Below, piece after piece: positions 33,036 through 42,878 of a stretch of 64,000 bases of DNA (the first letter of the stretch is position 1; every line of letters starts with the position of its first letter). The notes under the pieces were generated by a model. It worked only from the letters and a program-made list of their open reading frames with translations, did not search any database and was not told where the DNA came from. Source of the stretch: Streptomyces sp. CA-278952 (GTDB taxonomy: Bacteria > Actinomycetota > Actinomycetes > Streptomycetales > Streptomycetaceae); the NCBI RefSeq assembly GCF_028747205.1, contig NZ_CP112880.1:5952001-6016000 (forward strand), read 5' to 3'. The position numbers and the translations under genes were made by a program.

Positions 33036-33764
33036 GTGAATCTGCTGCTGCTCTCCAACTCCACCCAGTACGGCTGCGGTTACCTGGAACACGCCCTGGA
33101 CACCGTCACCGCGTTCCTCCCCGCGAACGCGCGACTCGCCTTCGTCCCGTACGCGCTCGCCGATCACACCGCGTACACCACCCGGGTCCGCGAGGCCCTG
33201 GAGCCGTCCGGCATCACTGTGCGGGGCGTCCACGAGAACCCCGACCCGGTCGCCGAACTCACCGCCTCCGAAGCCGTGTTCATCGGCGGCGGCAACTCCT
33301 TCCGGCTGCTCGCCGCCCTCTACCGCACCGGTCTGCGCGAGGCCGTGCGCGACGCGGTACGGGGCGGGCTGCCCTACATGGGTGCGAGCGCCGGGACCAA
33401 CATGGCCGCCCCGACCCTGCGCACGTCCAACGACATGCCCATCGTGCAGCCGCCCTCCTTCGAGACGCTGGGCCTGGTCCCCTTCCAGATCAACCCGCAC
33501 TATCTGGACCCGGACCCGGCCAGCACCCACAAGGGCGAGACCCGTGAGGAGCGGCTCACCGAGTTCCTGGAGGAGAACGACGTACCCGTGCTCGGGCTGC
33601 GCGAGGGCTCCTGGCTCCGCGTCGACGGGGAGCGGGCCCACGTCCAGGGCGCCCGCCCCGCCCGGCTGTTCTCCCGCGCGGCCGAGCCTCAGGAGCTCCT
33701 GCCGGGGTCGGAGGTGTCCCGGCTGCTCACGACGGTGCCGCGGTTCGATACTCCGGTGCGCTGA
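33036..33764 (+). CDS. pepE: dipeptidase E (peptidase S51)
   Basis: The 242-residue protein starts at GTG 33036, directly after a gagga site; the longer frame beginning MCPMYPTYPRNP looks spurious. FIGGGNSFRLL, the nucleophile Ser in MGASAGTN and INPHYLDPDP fit the S51 family, whose Ser-His-Glu triad cleaves Asp-X dipeptides (alpha-aspartyl dipeptidase). The end overlaps the convergent MFS gene by 76 bp, which is long but plausible. It follows the IclR gene by 44 bp and could be in the same transcript. Confidence 0.9.
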   Translation: MNLLLLSNSTQYGCGYLEHALDTVTAFLPANARLAFVPYALADHTAYTTRVREALEPSGITVRGVHENPDPVAELTASEAVFIGGGNSFRLLAALYRTGLREAVRDAVRGGLPYMGASAGTNMAAPTLRTSNDMPIVQPPSFETLGLVPFQINPHYLDPDPASTHKGETREERLTEFLEENDVPVLGLREGSWLRVDGERAHVQGARPARLFSRAAEPQELLPGSEVSRLLTTVPRFDTPVR

Positions 33765-35290
33765 CCACGCCCGGCCCCGGACCGGGCGGCTCGCGCGGTC
33801 TGCGCGTCCCGCGCGTCGTCCGCGCTGCTCGCCAGGAGCACCGGGTGGGCGGAGGGCCGCTGCGAGGGCAGGAAAGCCGCCAGGACCAGGCCGATCAGCA
33901 CCGCCCCCGTGGCGATCAGGAACGAGATCCGGAAGCCCTCCATGGACGGCACCTGGACCGAGCCCATCGTCACGGAGGTGTTGGCCAGCACCATGCCGAT
34001 GACGGCGCTCGACACCGAGGTGCCGATGGACCGCATCAGGGTGTTGAGGCCGTTGGCCGCGCCGGTCTCCGACGGGTCGACGGCCCCGATGATCAAAGCG
34101 GGCAGCGAGGAGTACGCGAGGCCGATGCCGGCGCCGAGCACCACCGCGATCAGCACGGTCTGCCAGGCGGCGGAGAGCAGCCCGAGGCCGGCCCCGTAAC
34201 CGACCGCGATGACCAGCATGCCGAGCATCAGCGTGGCCTTGGGGCCGCGGCGGGCCGAGATCCGGGCGTAGAGCGGGGCGACGAACATCATCGTCACGCC
34301 GAGCGGGGCCACGCAGAGCCCGGCGACCACCATGGACTGGCCGAGGCCGTACCCGGTGGACGTGGGCAGCTGGAGCAGTTGCGGCAGGACCAGGGAGACC
34401 GCGTAGAAGGCGACCCCGACCATGATCGAGGCGAGGTTGGTGAGGAGGACCTCGCGGCGGGCGGTGGTGCGCAGATCGACGAGCGGCGCCGGGGTGCGGA
34501 GTTCGAACAGGCCCCACAGCACCAGCGTGGCGACGGACGCGGCGAGCAGCCCGAGGGTCGGGGCCGAGGTCCAGCCCCAGTCGCTGCCCTTGGTGACCGG
34601 CAGGAGGAGCAGGACCAGGCCGAGCGAGAGCCCGAGGGCGCCGATCACGTCGAAGGTACCGGGCGCGCGCAGGGGCGGCTCGGGGACGAGCGCGTACGTG
34701 AGCGCCATCGCGAGTAGTCCGAGCCCGGCCGAGCCGAGGAACAGCGCGTGCCAGTCGGCGTACTGGGCGACCAGGGCGGCGGCGGGCAGCGCGAGCCCGC
34801 CGCCCACCCCGATCGAGGAGCTCATCAGGGCCATCGCCGAGCCGAGCCTCTCGCGCGGCAGCTCGTCGCGCATGATGCCGATGCCGAGCGGGATGGCGCC
34901 CATGGCGAAGCCCTGGAGCGCGCGACCGGTGATCATCACGATCAGATCGCCGGTGGAGGCGCAGATCAGCGAGCCGACGACCATGACGGCGAGGGAGGCG
35001 AGCAGCATCCGCCGCTTGCCGTAGAGGTCGCCGAGCCGCCCCGTGATCGGGGTCGATACGGCGCCCGCGAGCAGGGTGGCGGTCATCACCCAGGTGGCGT
35101 TGGCCGGGTCGGTGTCCAGGAGGACCGGCAGGTCCTTGATGACCGGGACGAGCAGGGTCTGCATGACCGCGACGGTGATGCCGGCGAAGGCGAGGACGGG
35201 CACGATGGGCCCGGAGCGCGCTCCGCGCGGCTCGGACAGCTCCCCGGTGCGCCGTATCTGTTTGGTCCGCATCGGTTTCGTCCGTCGCAT
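33689..35290 (-). CDS. MFS transporter, DHA2 (14-helix) drug exporter family
   Basis: The protein has 533 residues from ATG 35290, where ggagg lies eight bases upstream. There are fourteen predicted helices, with GRLGDLYGKRRMLL and the GSDWGWTSAPTLGLL region typical of EmrB/QacA-type proton antiporters. It probably exports hydrophobic or cationic compounds. It shares its promoter gap with the FadE34-like gene, which carries a KstR-like box, so lipid-linked regulation is possible. The C-terminus is charged and low-complexity. Confidence 0.9.
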   Translation of the reverse strand: MRRTKPMRTKQIRRTGELSEPRGARSGPIVPVLAFAGITVAVMQTLLVPVIKDLPVLLDTDPANATWVMTATLLAGAVSTPITGRLGDLYGKRRMLLASLAVMVVGSLICASTGDLIVMITGRALQGFAMGAIPLGIGIMRDELPRERLGSAMALMSSSIGVGGGLALPAAALVAQYADWHALFLGSAGLGLLAMALTYALVPEPPLRAPGTFDVIGALGLSLGLVLLLLPVTKGSDWGWTSAPTLGLLAASVATLVLWGLFELRTPAPLVDLRTTARREVLLTNLASIMVGVAFYAVSLVLPQLLQLPTSTGYGLGQSMVVAGLCVAPLGVTMMFVAPLYARISARRGPKATLMLGMLVIAVGYGAGLGLLSAAWQTVLIAVVLGAGIGLAYSSLPALIIGAVDPSETGAANGLNTLMRSIGTSVSSAVIGMVLANTSVTMGSVQVPSMEGFRISFLIATGAVLIGLVLAAFLPSQRPSAHPVLLASSADDARDAQTARAARSGAGRGQRTGVSNRGTVVSSRDTSDPGRSS

Positions 35291-35411
35291 ACGTGGGGCC
35301 TCCGGGCAGCGTCGACCACCCGGGCTCCCCCCAAGTGTGTGCATGGTGAACACTTCCCGGCCGTGCCCTATTCCGGCCCGGATCCACCGGTCTCCTGACC
35401 TTCCGTCAGAT

Positions 35412-35425
35412 TGAAACGTGTTCTA
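35412..35425 (+). promoter_or_regulatory. KstR-like operator before the FadE34-like gene
   Basis: TGAAACGTGTTCTA matches the KstR consensus TAGAACGTGTTCTA at 12 of 14 positions. It lies 43 bases upstream of the acyl-CoA dehydrogenase start, where it would cover the promoter. Confidence 0.75.
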
Positions 35426-35467
35426 CTCTTGCGCCGTCCCAACGGCCCCCGACCGGCGAGGACTCGC

Positions 35468-37837
35468 ATGGGCATCGGCACAGGCACAGGCACACGCATC
35501 GGCACCGGCATCGGGATCACCGACGAGCACCGCGCGCTGGCCCACTCCGTGCGGGGATGGCTGGCCCGTGCCGCACCACCCGGCGAGGTGCGCAGAATCC
35601 TTGAAGCGGGGAGCCCGGCCGCCCCCGGCGTACGCCCGGCCCACTGGGCGGGGCTCGCCGCGCAGGGGCTCACCGGCATCCATCTGCCCGAGGCGTACGG
35701 AGGTGGCGGCGGGGGCCTCCTCGACCTCGCCGTCGTCCTGGAGGAGGCCGCGTACGCCTCGCTGCCCGGCCCCTACCTCGCGACCGTGCTCACCTCCACC
35801 GTGCTGCGCCACGCGGTGGCCGCCGGGGCCGAGGAGCTGGGCGGACCCCTGCGGGAGCTCGCCGCGGGGGACCGCACCGCGGCCCTCGCCCTCGCGCCCG
35901 GCACCCTCACCGCCATCCCCGCCGAGGGCGGCCACCGGCTCGACGGCACCGCCCCGCCCGTCCTGACCGCCGAGGCGGCCGACCTGCTCCTGCTGCCCGC
36001 CGCCACGCCCGACGGCGAGCGCTGGTTCCTCGTCGACGCCGGGGCCGAGGGGATCGCCGTGCGCCCGCACCGCAGCGTCGACCCGACCCGGCCCACCGCC
36101 GAGGTGCGCGCCGACGCCGTCCCCGTACCGGCCCACCACGTACTGCCCCTGGACTCCGCGCTCGTCCGCGACCTGGCCGCCGTCCTCCTCGCCGCCGACG
36201 CCTGCGGGAGTGCCGCCCGGAGCCTGGACACCGCCGTCGGACACGCCACCGTACGCGAGCAGTTCGGGCGACCCATCGGGGCGTTCCAGGCGGTCAAGCA
36301 CCTCTGCGCCGACATGCTCGTCCGCCTCGAACAGGCCCGCGCCCTCACCTGGGACGCGGCCCGCGCCGCCGACGAATGCGCCCGCGCCGCCGACGAGGCC
36401 GCCCGCGCCGCCGACGAATGTGCCGGTGCCGCCGACGAGGCCGCCCGGTCAGCGACCGGCCAGGCCGGGGCTGCGGGTTCCGGCGGCGGCGCACCCACCC
36501 GATGCGACGGCACGGGGCCCGGGGCGCGGCGGCTCACCGCCGCGCTCGCCGCCGCCACCGCGCCCGAGGCCGCGTACACCTGCGCCAAGGACACCATCCA
36601 GATCCTCGGCGGCATCGGCTTCACCTGGGAGCACGACGCCCACCTCCAGCTGCGCCGGGCCGTCCTCGCCCGTCAGCTCCTCGGCGCCGCCGACCCGCAC
36701 CGGCTGCGCGCCGCCCGCCTCGCCGAGGCCGGAGCCCGCCGCGAACTCGCCCTGGAACTGCCCGCCGAGGCCGCCGGCAACCGCGTCGAGGCCCGCCCCC
36801 ACCTCGCCGCCGCCCGGGGCCTGGCACCGGCCGAAGCCCGCCGCGCCCTCGCCGCCACCGGCTACGCCGCCCCGCACCTCCCCGCCCCGTACGGACTGGA
36901 CGCCGGCCCCGTACAGCAACTGGCGATCCAGCAGGAGTCGAGGGAACAGGGCATCCGCCTCAGCGACCTGTCCATCGCCACCTGGGTGGTGCCGTCCCTC
37001 ATCGCGTACGGAACCGAGGAACAGCGCAAGCGCTATCTGCCGGCCACCCTGCGCGGCGACCTCCAGTGGTGCCAGCTCTTCTCGGAACCCGAAGCCGGAT
37101 CCGACCTCGCCGCGCTGCGCACCCGCGCGGTGCGGACCGACGAGGGGTGGCGGATCACCGGGCAGAAGGTCTGGACGAGCGCCGCCCGCACCGCCGACCA
37201 CGGCATCCTGCTGGCCCGCACCGACCCGGACGCCCCCAAGCACCGCGGCCTCACCTACTTCCTCATCGACATGAAGAACGCCGAAGGCATCGACATCCGC
37301 CCGCTCAAGGAGATCACCGGCGAGGCACTCTTCAACGAGGTGTACTTCGACGACGTCCTGCTGCCCGCCGACGCCGTCGTCGGCGAGGTCGGCGGCGGCT
37401 GGCGGGTCGCCCGCGACACCCTGGGCAACGAACGCGTCCACATGGCCGATCAGATGACCTTCGACAGCGGACTCGAATCCCTGATCGCGAGTTCGGCCGG
37501 GCTGGACGGGGCCACCCGCACCCGGATCGGCGCGCTCGCCGCCGAGGCCCACGCGCTCGCCTGCGTCCGACTGCGCACCACGCTCCAGCAGGTCTCCGGC
37601 CGCGAACCGGGCGCCGGGGCCTCGGTCCGCAAACTCGTCCAGACCCTCCACCAGCAGAAGGTCGCCGAACTCACCCTCGAACTCCTCGGCCCGGACGGGG
37701 CGGTGGACGAACCGGCGGCGGGCGAGCGGGCCCTCCACGGCTTCCTGATGTCCCGCTGCCTGACCATCGCGGGCGGCACCACCCAGATCCAGCTCAACGT
37801 CGTCGCCGAACGGATCCTCGGCCTCCCCCGGGACTGA
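35468..37837 (+). CDS. double-domain acyl-CoA dehydrogenase (FadE34-like)
   Basis: At 789 residues this is about twice the usual size. Two acyl-CoA dehydrogenase modules are fused: the first spans about residues 20-430 (REQFGRPIGAFQAVKHL, ILGGIGFTWEHDAHL) and the second about 440-785 (WCQLFSEPEAGSDLAALRTR, GWRVARDTLGNERVH, CLTIAGGTTQIQLNVVAERI). M. tuberculosis FadE34, encoded beside kstR and acting on steroid side-chain CoA esters, has this fused form. The start at ATG 35468 has a gagga site. An insertion of ARAADE(C/A)-type repeats near residues 298-330 and a GTGTRIGTGIGI start are low-complexity additions. A KstR-like box precedes the gene, and an SCP-x-type thiolase follows in the same direction. 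Confidence 0.85.
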   Translation: MGIGTGTGTRIGTGIGITDEHRALAHSVRGWLARAAPPGEVRRILEAGSPAAPGVRPAHWAGLAAQGLTGIHLPEAYGGGGGGLLDLAVVLEEAAYASLPGPYLATVLTSTVLRHAVAAGAEELGGPLRELAAGDRTAALALAPGTLTAIPAEGGHRLDGTAPPVLTAEAADLLLLPAATPDGERWFLVDAGAEGIAVRPHRSVDPTRPTAEVRADAVPVPAHHVLPLDSALVRDLAAVLLAADACGSAARSLDTAVGHATVREQFGRPIGAFQAVKHLCADMLVRLEQARALTWDAARAADECARAADEAARAADECAGAADEAARSATGQAGAAGSGGGAPTRCDGTGPGARRLTAALAAATAPEAAYTCAKDTIQILGGIGFTWEHDAHLQLRRAVLARQLLGAADPHRLRAARLAEAGARRELALELPAEAAGNRVEARPHLAAARGLAPAEARRALAATGYAAPHLPAPYGLDAGPVQQLAIQQESREQGIRLSDLSIATWVVPSLIAYGTEEQRKRYLPATLRGDLQWCQLFSEPEAGSDLAALRTRAVRTDEGWRITGQKVWTSAARTADHGILLARTDPDAPKHRGLTYFLIDMKNAEGIDIRPLKEITGEALFNEVYFDDVLLPADAVVGEVGGGWRVARDTLGNERVHMADQMTFDSGLESLIASSAGLDGATRTRIGALAAEAHALACVRLRTTLQQVSGREPGAGASVRKLVQTLHQQKVAELTLELLGPDGAVDEPAAGERALHGFLMSRCLTIAGGTTQIQLNVVAERILGLPRD

Positions 37838-37900
37838 CCGCACACGACGTCCCCCGGGACCGACCGCACACAACGGGGCCCCCGGGACCGACCGCACCGG
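37825..37900 (+). repeat. 26-28-bp tandem repeat spanning the FadE34-like stop codon
   Basis: Three copies of cccccgggac(t/c)gaccgcac occur at 37825, 37851 and 37879. The TGA stop (37835-37837) lies in the first copy. In later copies the TGA has become CGA. The array ends just before the thiolase ribosome site. Confidence 0.9.
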
Positions 37901-37918
37901 ACAAGAAGGAGTCGCACC

Positions 37919-39112
37919 ATGAAGGCCTACATCGTCGGCGTCGGCATGACGAGGTTCGAGAAGCCCGAGACCCGCGACTGGCAGTACTGGGACATGGTCC
38001 GCGAGGCGGGCACCGCCGCCCTCGACGACGCGGGCGTCCGCTACGACCAGGTCGAACAGGTCCCCGTCGGCTACTGCTTCCAGGCCTCCACCGCCGGACA
38101 GCGGGCCGTCTACGAACTGGGGCTGACCGGTGTCCCCGTCTACAACGTCAACAACAACTGCGCCACCGGCTCCACCGCCCTGATGCTGGCCCGGCAGTTC
38201 GTCGAGGGCGGCGGCAGCGACTGCGTCCTCGCCGTCGGCTTCGAGAAGATGGCCCGCGGCTCGCTGGGCAGCGGCGCGGACGGCGGCGGCGACTTCGCGA
38301 CCTCGCCGGTCGCCCGGCACTACGCGATCATGGCCGCCGCCCACGGCTTCGAGACGTCCCCGCCCACCGCCCAGATCTTCGGCAACGCGGCCCGCGAGCA
38401 CATGGAGCGGTACGGGACGACGCCCGCGCAGCTCGCGGCGGTCGGGGCCAAGAACCACCGGCACTCGGTGAACAACCCGTACGCCCAGTTCCAGGACCCG
38501 TACATGGTCGAGGAGATCCTCGCCGCCCGCACCGTCCACCGCCCCCTCACCAGACTCCAGTGCTCGCCCACCTCCGACGGGGCGGCGGCGGCCGTCGTCG
38601 TCTCCGAGCGGTTCGTCGAACGGCACGGTCTCGGGGAGCGGGCGGTGGAGATCGCGGCCCAGGCCATGGCCACCGACACCGAGGCCTCCTTCGCCTCCGG
38701 CAGCTGCATCGACGCGGTCGGAGCCCCGATGTCCCGGGCCGCCGCCCAGCAGGTCTACACGGCCTCCGGCCTCGGCCCGGACGATCTCGACGTCATCGAG
38801 CTGCACGACTGCTTCTCCGTCAACGAACTCCTCACCTACGAGGCGCTGGGCCTGTGCGGCGAGGGGGAGTCCGGCAAGCTCGTCGAGTCCGGGGCGACCA
38901 CCTACGGCGGGCGGTGGGTGGTGAACCCGTCCGGCGGGCTGATCTCCAAGGGCCACCCGCTGGGCGCCACCGGCATCGCCCAGGCCGCCGAGCTGACCTG
39001 GCAACTGCGCGGCGAGGCCGGCGCCCGCCAGGTGCCAGGAGCGCGGACCGCCCTCGCCCACAACATCGGCCTCGGCGGAGCGGCGGTGGTCACGCTGCTG
39101 CGGCGCGGTTAA
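37919..39112 (+). CDS. SCP-x/lipid-transfer-type thiolase
   Basis: The 397-residue protein has an ideal gaaggag ribosome site. The thiolase active-site Cys lies in [10 protein letters not shown], and the second half shows [12 protein letters not shown] and the terminal [11 protein letters not shown]. This is the thiolase branch called lipid-transfer protein (Ltp) in mycobacterial steroid gene lists. Ltp proteins carry out the retro-aldol or thiolytic step that shortens the steroid side chain. Following the FadE34-like gene by 81 bp, it should be co-transcribed and under the same KstR-like box. The exact acyl-CoA is unknown. Confidence 0.88.
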   Translation: MKAYIVGVGMTRFEKPETRDWQYWDMVREAGTAALDDAGVRYDQVEQVPVGYCFQASTAGQRAVYELGLTGVPVYNVNNNCATGSTALMLARQFVEGGGSDCVLAVGFEKMARGSLGSGADGGGDFATSPVARHYAIMAAAHGFETSPPTAQIFGNAAREHMERYGTTPAQLAAVGAKNHRHSVNNPYAQFQDPYMVEEILAARTVHRPLTRLQCSPTSDGAAAAVVVSERFVERHGLGERAVEIAAQAMATDTEASFASGSCIDAVGAPMSRAAAQQVYTASGLGPDDLDVIELHDCFSVNELLTYEALGLCGEGESGKLVESGATTYGGRWVVNPSGGLISKGHPLGATGIAQAAELTWQLRGEAGARQVPGARTALAHNIGLGGAAVVTLLRRG

Positions 39113-39164
39113 AACCGGGCCCCGGTGCGGGGGCATCGATCCCCCGGCGCCGCGCCACGGTGAG

Positions 39165-39262
39165 CGTCGGCTCTCGCGTCCGCGCGTCGGTTCGCGCGTC
39201 CGCGCGTTGGCTCTCGCGTCCGTGCGTCGGCTCACCCGTCCGCGCGTCAGCTCTCCCGCCCG
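39165..39262. repeat. 20-bp tandem repeat spanning the BCCT transporter stop codon
   Basis: About five copies of cgtcggctctcgcgtccgcg begin at 39165, 39185, 39205, 39225 and 39245. The stop codon of the minus-strand transporter gene (39247-39249) lies in the last copy. The copies differ by a few transitions. Confidence 0.85.
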
Positions 39263-41010
39263 GAGGCTCCGCCCGTCTCGCCCCCCTCACCGTCCCGGTC
39301 GTCCTCGGTCGTCGCCCTGCGGGCCGAGGCCGCGCGACGCAGATGGCGGTGGCGGGCGGGCGGCTGGTTGCTCAGCTCCTCACCGACCATGACCCGCACC
39401 GCGTCGCGCATACCGTGCAGGCCCTCGCTGCGCTTGGGCCCGCCGGCCGGATCGGTGCGCAGCTCCCGCAGCAGGGACCAGCACAGGAAGAGCATCACCA
39501 CGACGAAGGGCAGGGCCACCAGGATCGTCGCGCTCTGGAGGGACTCCAGGCCGCCGGCGACCAACAGGGCCGCCGCGACCGCCGCCATGAGGAGGCCCCA
39601 GGTGACGACGAGCCAGCGTCGCGGGTGCAGGGCTCCCTTGCTGGTCAGCGAACCCATGACCAGGGAGGCGGAGTCCGCGCTGGTGACGAAGTACATCATG
39701 ATCAGGATCATCGCGGCCCAAGCCGTCACCGTGCTGACCGGCAGGGCGTCGAGCATCGCGAACAGGGTCGCCTCCGTCCCCTCCTTCGCCCTCTCGGCCA
39801 TGTCGACGACGCCTGTCTCGGCGAGGCGGATACCGGTCCCGCCGAGCACCACGAACCACAGGGCGGTCGCCCCGCTCGGTACGAGCAGCACGGCGAGGAG
39901 GAACTCGCGGATCGTGCGGCCCTTGGAGATGCGCGCGATGAAGGTACCGACGAAGGGCGCCCAGGACAGCCACCAGGCCCAGTAGAAGATCGTCCAGGTG
40001 CCCAGCCAGCTCTGACCGCCGAAGGCACCGGTGCGCGAGGCCATGGGGAGGAGGTGGTTCAGATAGCCGCCGACCGAGGACGGCAGCACATCCAGGAGGT
40101 AGACGGTCGGACCCGCGACGAAGACGAAGACCATGAGGGCCGCGGCGATGACGAGGTTGATCGAGCTGAGCCATTTCACCCCGCCGTGCAGACCGGTGAA
40201 GGCGGAGACCACGAAAGCCGCGCCGAGCACGGCGATGACCACCAGCTCGACGCCCTTGCTCTGCTCGAGGCCCGCCGTCAGATCGAGCCCGATGGCGATC
40301 TGCAGAGCGCCGAGTCCCAGGCTCGTCGCCGTGCCGAAGACCGTCGCGAAGACGGCGAGCAGATCCAGGAGCTTGCCGAGGACGCCGTTCGCCCTGCGTT
40401 CGCCGATGAGGGGCACGAACACGGCGCTCAACCGGTTGCCCCGGCCCTTGCGGAAGCTCGCGTAGCCCAGCGCCAGGCCCACGATCCCGTAGATGGCCCA
40501 CGGAGTGAGGGTCCAGTGGAAGAAGGAGTACTCCATGGCCGCGCTCGCGGCGCCCGTCGTCTGCGGCTCGGCCCCGCTGGAGGGCGGCGGGCTCAGATAG
40601 TGCGCGACGGGCTCCCCGACGCCGTAGAAGATCAGCCCGATGCCCATGCCGGCGCTGAACATCATCGCGATCCACGGGAAGTTCGAGAACTCCGGCGGGG
40701 AGTCGTCCCGGCTGAGCCGGATCCGGCCGAAGCGGCTGAAGGCGATGATGAGGCACAGCACCAGGAAGACGTCGGCGGCGATGACGAAGAGCCATGCGAA
40801 GTTGTCGAGCACCCAGGGGAGGGCAGCGTCCGACGCGCTCTGGAAGGTGTCCTTGCCGAGGGCCGCCCACAGGACGATCCCGACGACGCCCAGCACCCCG
40901 ATCGTCACCACCACCCGGTCCGGCGAGGAGTCCGTCCCGGGACCCGCACCGGAATCCGCGGGGCCGGAGGGTGACCGGCCGGGGGACACGTCAGCGTTCT
41001 CCGTACTCAT
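39247..41010 (-). CDS. BCCT-family betaine/choline/carnitine transporter
   Basis: The 587-residue protein has twelve predicted helices. The BCCT signature is present as GTWTIFYWAWWLSWAPFVG, with the tryptophan-rich helix 8, and MGIGLIFYGVGEPVAHYLSPP shows the helix 3 glycine motif. These carriers import compatible solutes such as glycine betaine, driven by sodium or protons. A charged 60-residue C-terminal tail may sense osmotic state, as in BetP. The gene is monocistronic and divergent from an MFS exporter. Its 3' end has been tandemly duplicated. Confidence 0.93.
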   Translation of the reverse strand: MSTENADVSPGRSPSGPADSGAGPGTDSSPDRVVVTIGVLGVVGIVLWAALGKDTFQSASDAALPWVLDNFAWLFVIAADVFLVLCLIIAFSRFGRIRLSRDDSPPEFSNFPWIAMMFSAGMGIGLIFYGVGEPVAHYLSPPPSSGAEPQTTGAASAAMEYSFFHWTLTPWAIYGIVGLALGYASFRKGRGNRLSAVFVPLIGERRANGVLGKLLDLLAVFATVFGTATSLGLGALQIAIGLDLTAGLEQSKGVELVVIAVLGAAFVVSAFTGLHGGVKWLSSINLVIAAALMVFVFVAGPTVYLLDVLPSSVGGYLNHLLPMASRTGAFGGQSWLGTWTIFYWAWWLSWAPFVGTFIARISKGRTIREFLLAVLLVPSGATALWFVVLGGTGIRLAETGVVDMAERAKEGTEATLFAMLDALPVSTVTAWAAMILIMMYFVTSADSASLVMGSLTSKGALHPRRWLVVTWGLLMAAVAAALLVAGGLESLQSATILVALPFVVVMLFLCWSLLRELRTDPAGGPKRSEGLHGMRDAVRVMVGEELSNQPPARHRHLRRAASARRATTEDDRDGEGGETGGASGRES

Positions 41011-41150
41011 AACCCACCACTATGAGGGCTGTATGCGGTGATACGGGGGATATGGGGGATGTGCCCGCGCCGACGATCGGTGTCCGGCGGTCGGCGGTCC
41101 GGGGGACGGCTGCCGATACCTGATGTACGGGCCATCTGCCGCCTGCGACC

Positions 41151-42626
41151 ATGACGTTCATGCCTGACGTCTCCGCGCCCGCCGCCGCCCCGTCGACCAC
41201 CTCCCGAATACCACCCAGGACCTGGGCCGTCGTGCTCGCCGCCTGCACCGGCCAGTTCCTCGTCGTCCTCGACGTCTCCGTGGTCAACGTGGCCCTGCCC
41301 TCCATGCGGGCCGACCTCGGGCTGAGCCCGGGGGGCCTCCAGTGGGTCGTCAACGCCTACTCGATCGCGTTCGCCGGGTTCATGCTCCTGGGCGGGCGGG
41401 CCGCCGACATCTACGGGCGCAAGCTGATGTTCCTCGTCGGGCTCGGCGTCTTCACCGCCGCCTCGCTCGCGGGCGGCCTCGCCCAGGAGGGCTGGCAGCT
41501 GCTCGCCGCCCGGGCCGCACAGGGCCTCGGGGCCGCCGTCCTGGCCCCCGCCACTCTCACCATCCTCACCGCGGCGGTGCCCGAAGGGCCGGCCCGGACG
41601 AAGGCGATCGGTACGTGGATGGCGGTCGGCGCCGGCGGCGGCGCGGCCGGCGGGCTCATCGGCGGGGTCCTCACCGACGCCCTCTCCTGGCGCTGGGTCC
41701 TCCTGGTCAACGTGCCCATCGGCGGACTCGTCCTGATCGCCGCCGCCCTGCGGATCACCGAGGGCCGCGCGGGCGACCGCCGCCGCATCGACTTCCTGGG
41801 CGCGGTCCTCGTCACCGCGGGCCTCGCCGCCGTCGCGTACGGCATCGTCCAGACCGAGGTCGAGGGCTGGACGGCCGCCGCCTCCCTCGTGCCGCTGCTC
41901 TCCGGGGTCGGGCTGCTGGCCGCCTTCGTGCTGGTCGAGGTGCGGACCGCGGTGCCGCTGATCCCGCTGCGCGTGTTCTCCGTACGGGCGGTGTCCTCGG
42001 CCAACGTGTCGATGCTGCTCATGGGATCGGCCACCTTCTCCATGTGGTACTTCATGACCGTGTACGCCCAGAACGTCCTGGGTTACACGCCGTTGCAGGC
42101 CGGTCTCGCGCTGATGCCGACCTCGGCCGCCGTCATCATCGGCTCCAAGCTGGCCCCCCGGCTCATGGCGCGCGCCGGGGCGAAGAGCCTCGCCGTGGCC
42201 GGGGTCCTCATCACCGCCGCGGGCTTCGGCTGGCAGTCCACGATGGGCGTGGAGGGCTCCTACCTCACCGCGATCTGTCTGCCCGGCGTCCTGATGATGG
42301 CCGGAGCCGGCCTCGCCTCCACCCCGCTCGCCACCCTCGCCATCTCCGGCGCGGAGCCGGAGGACGCCGGACTCGTCTCCGGCCTGGTCAACACCTCCCG
42401 CACCATGGGCGGCGCGCTGGGCCTCTCGGTGCTCTCCACGGTCGCCGCCGCGCGCACCGGGGGTTCCGGCGAGGCGGCCGAGGTCACCGCCGGATACGCG
42501 CTGGCCTTCCGCACCGCGACCGGGGTCCTGCTGGCCGGGGTGATCGTGATGCTGATCTGGCTGCCGAACCATCGCAGGCCCCGCCCGCCGGGGGACTTTC
42601 CGGTCGAGGCCCCGCGCGCGGGGTGA
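41151..42626 (+). CDS. MFS transporter, DHA2 (14-helix) exporter
   Basis: The protein has 491 residues from ATG 41151 (ATG 41160 is an alternative). It has fourteen predicted helices, and VVLDVSVVNVALPSMRADLG and GGRAADIYGRKLMFLVG are EmrB/QacA hallmarks. It probably exports antibiotics or other toxic compounds by proton antiport. It lies between the BCCT gene and the KstR-boxed operon, with no regulator directly adjacent. Confidence 0.92.
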   Translation: MTFMPDVSAPAAAPSTTSRIPPRTWAVVLAACTGQFLVVLDVSVVNVALPSMRADLGLSPGGLQWVVNAYSIAFAGFMLLGGRAADIYGRKLMFLVGLGVFTAASLAGGLAQEGWQLLAARAAQGLGAAVLAPATLTILTAAVPEGPARTKAIGTWMAVGAGGGAAGGLIGGVLTDALSWRWVLLVNVPIGGLVLIAAALRITEGRAGDRRRIDFLGAVLVTAGLAAVAYGIVQTEVEGWTAAASLVPLLSGVGLLAAFVLVEVRTAVPLIPLRVFSVRAVSSANVSMLLMGSATFSMWYFMTVYAQNVLGYTPLQAGLALMPTSAAVIIGSKLAPRLMARAGAKSLAVAGVLITAAGFGWQSTMGVEGSYLTAICLPGVLMMAGAGLASTPLATLAISGAEPEDAGLVSGLVNTSRTMGGALGLSVLSTVAAARTGGSGEAAEVTAGYALAFRTATGVLLAGVIVMLIWLPNHRRPRPPGDFPVEAPRAG

Positions 42627-42727
42627 CACCGGGCGCCACGACATCGATCCGGCGCCATCTCACCGACCTGACGCGGTGTCAGCAGTCTTCCCAACTGCCG
42701 TGGCCTGCGTTATACATGGGCCACCGG

Positions 42728-42743
42728 CTAGAACGCGTTCTAG
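42728..42743. promoter_or_regulatory. perfect KstR-type operator
   Basis: CTAGAACGCGTTCTAG is a 16-bp perfect palindrome. It contains TAGAACGCGTTCTA, which matches the KstR consensus at 13 of 14 positions. It lies about 135 bp upstream of the hydratase gene, first of a three-gene operon, in the gap after the MFS gene. Confidence 0.85.
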
Positions 42744-42878
42744 AACGGCGTGCTCTGCCGGTCACCGCACGACCTCGGTGCGGCCGGCGGTGCGGACGGC
42801 CGCGCCGAGGTCTTCGCGCCACCAAGCATTGCCCAGGACCACCAGGATCACCCAGGACCATCAAGGAGCTGCTCCGTC

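Noticed and set aside
36376..40974. Very long open frame of over 1500 codons on the plus strand
   Set aside because: It runs out of frame through the acyl-CoA dehydrogenase and thiolase genes and antisense to the BCCT gene; Arg/Pro-rich frames like this are a high-GC artefact.
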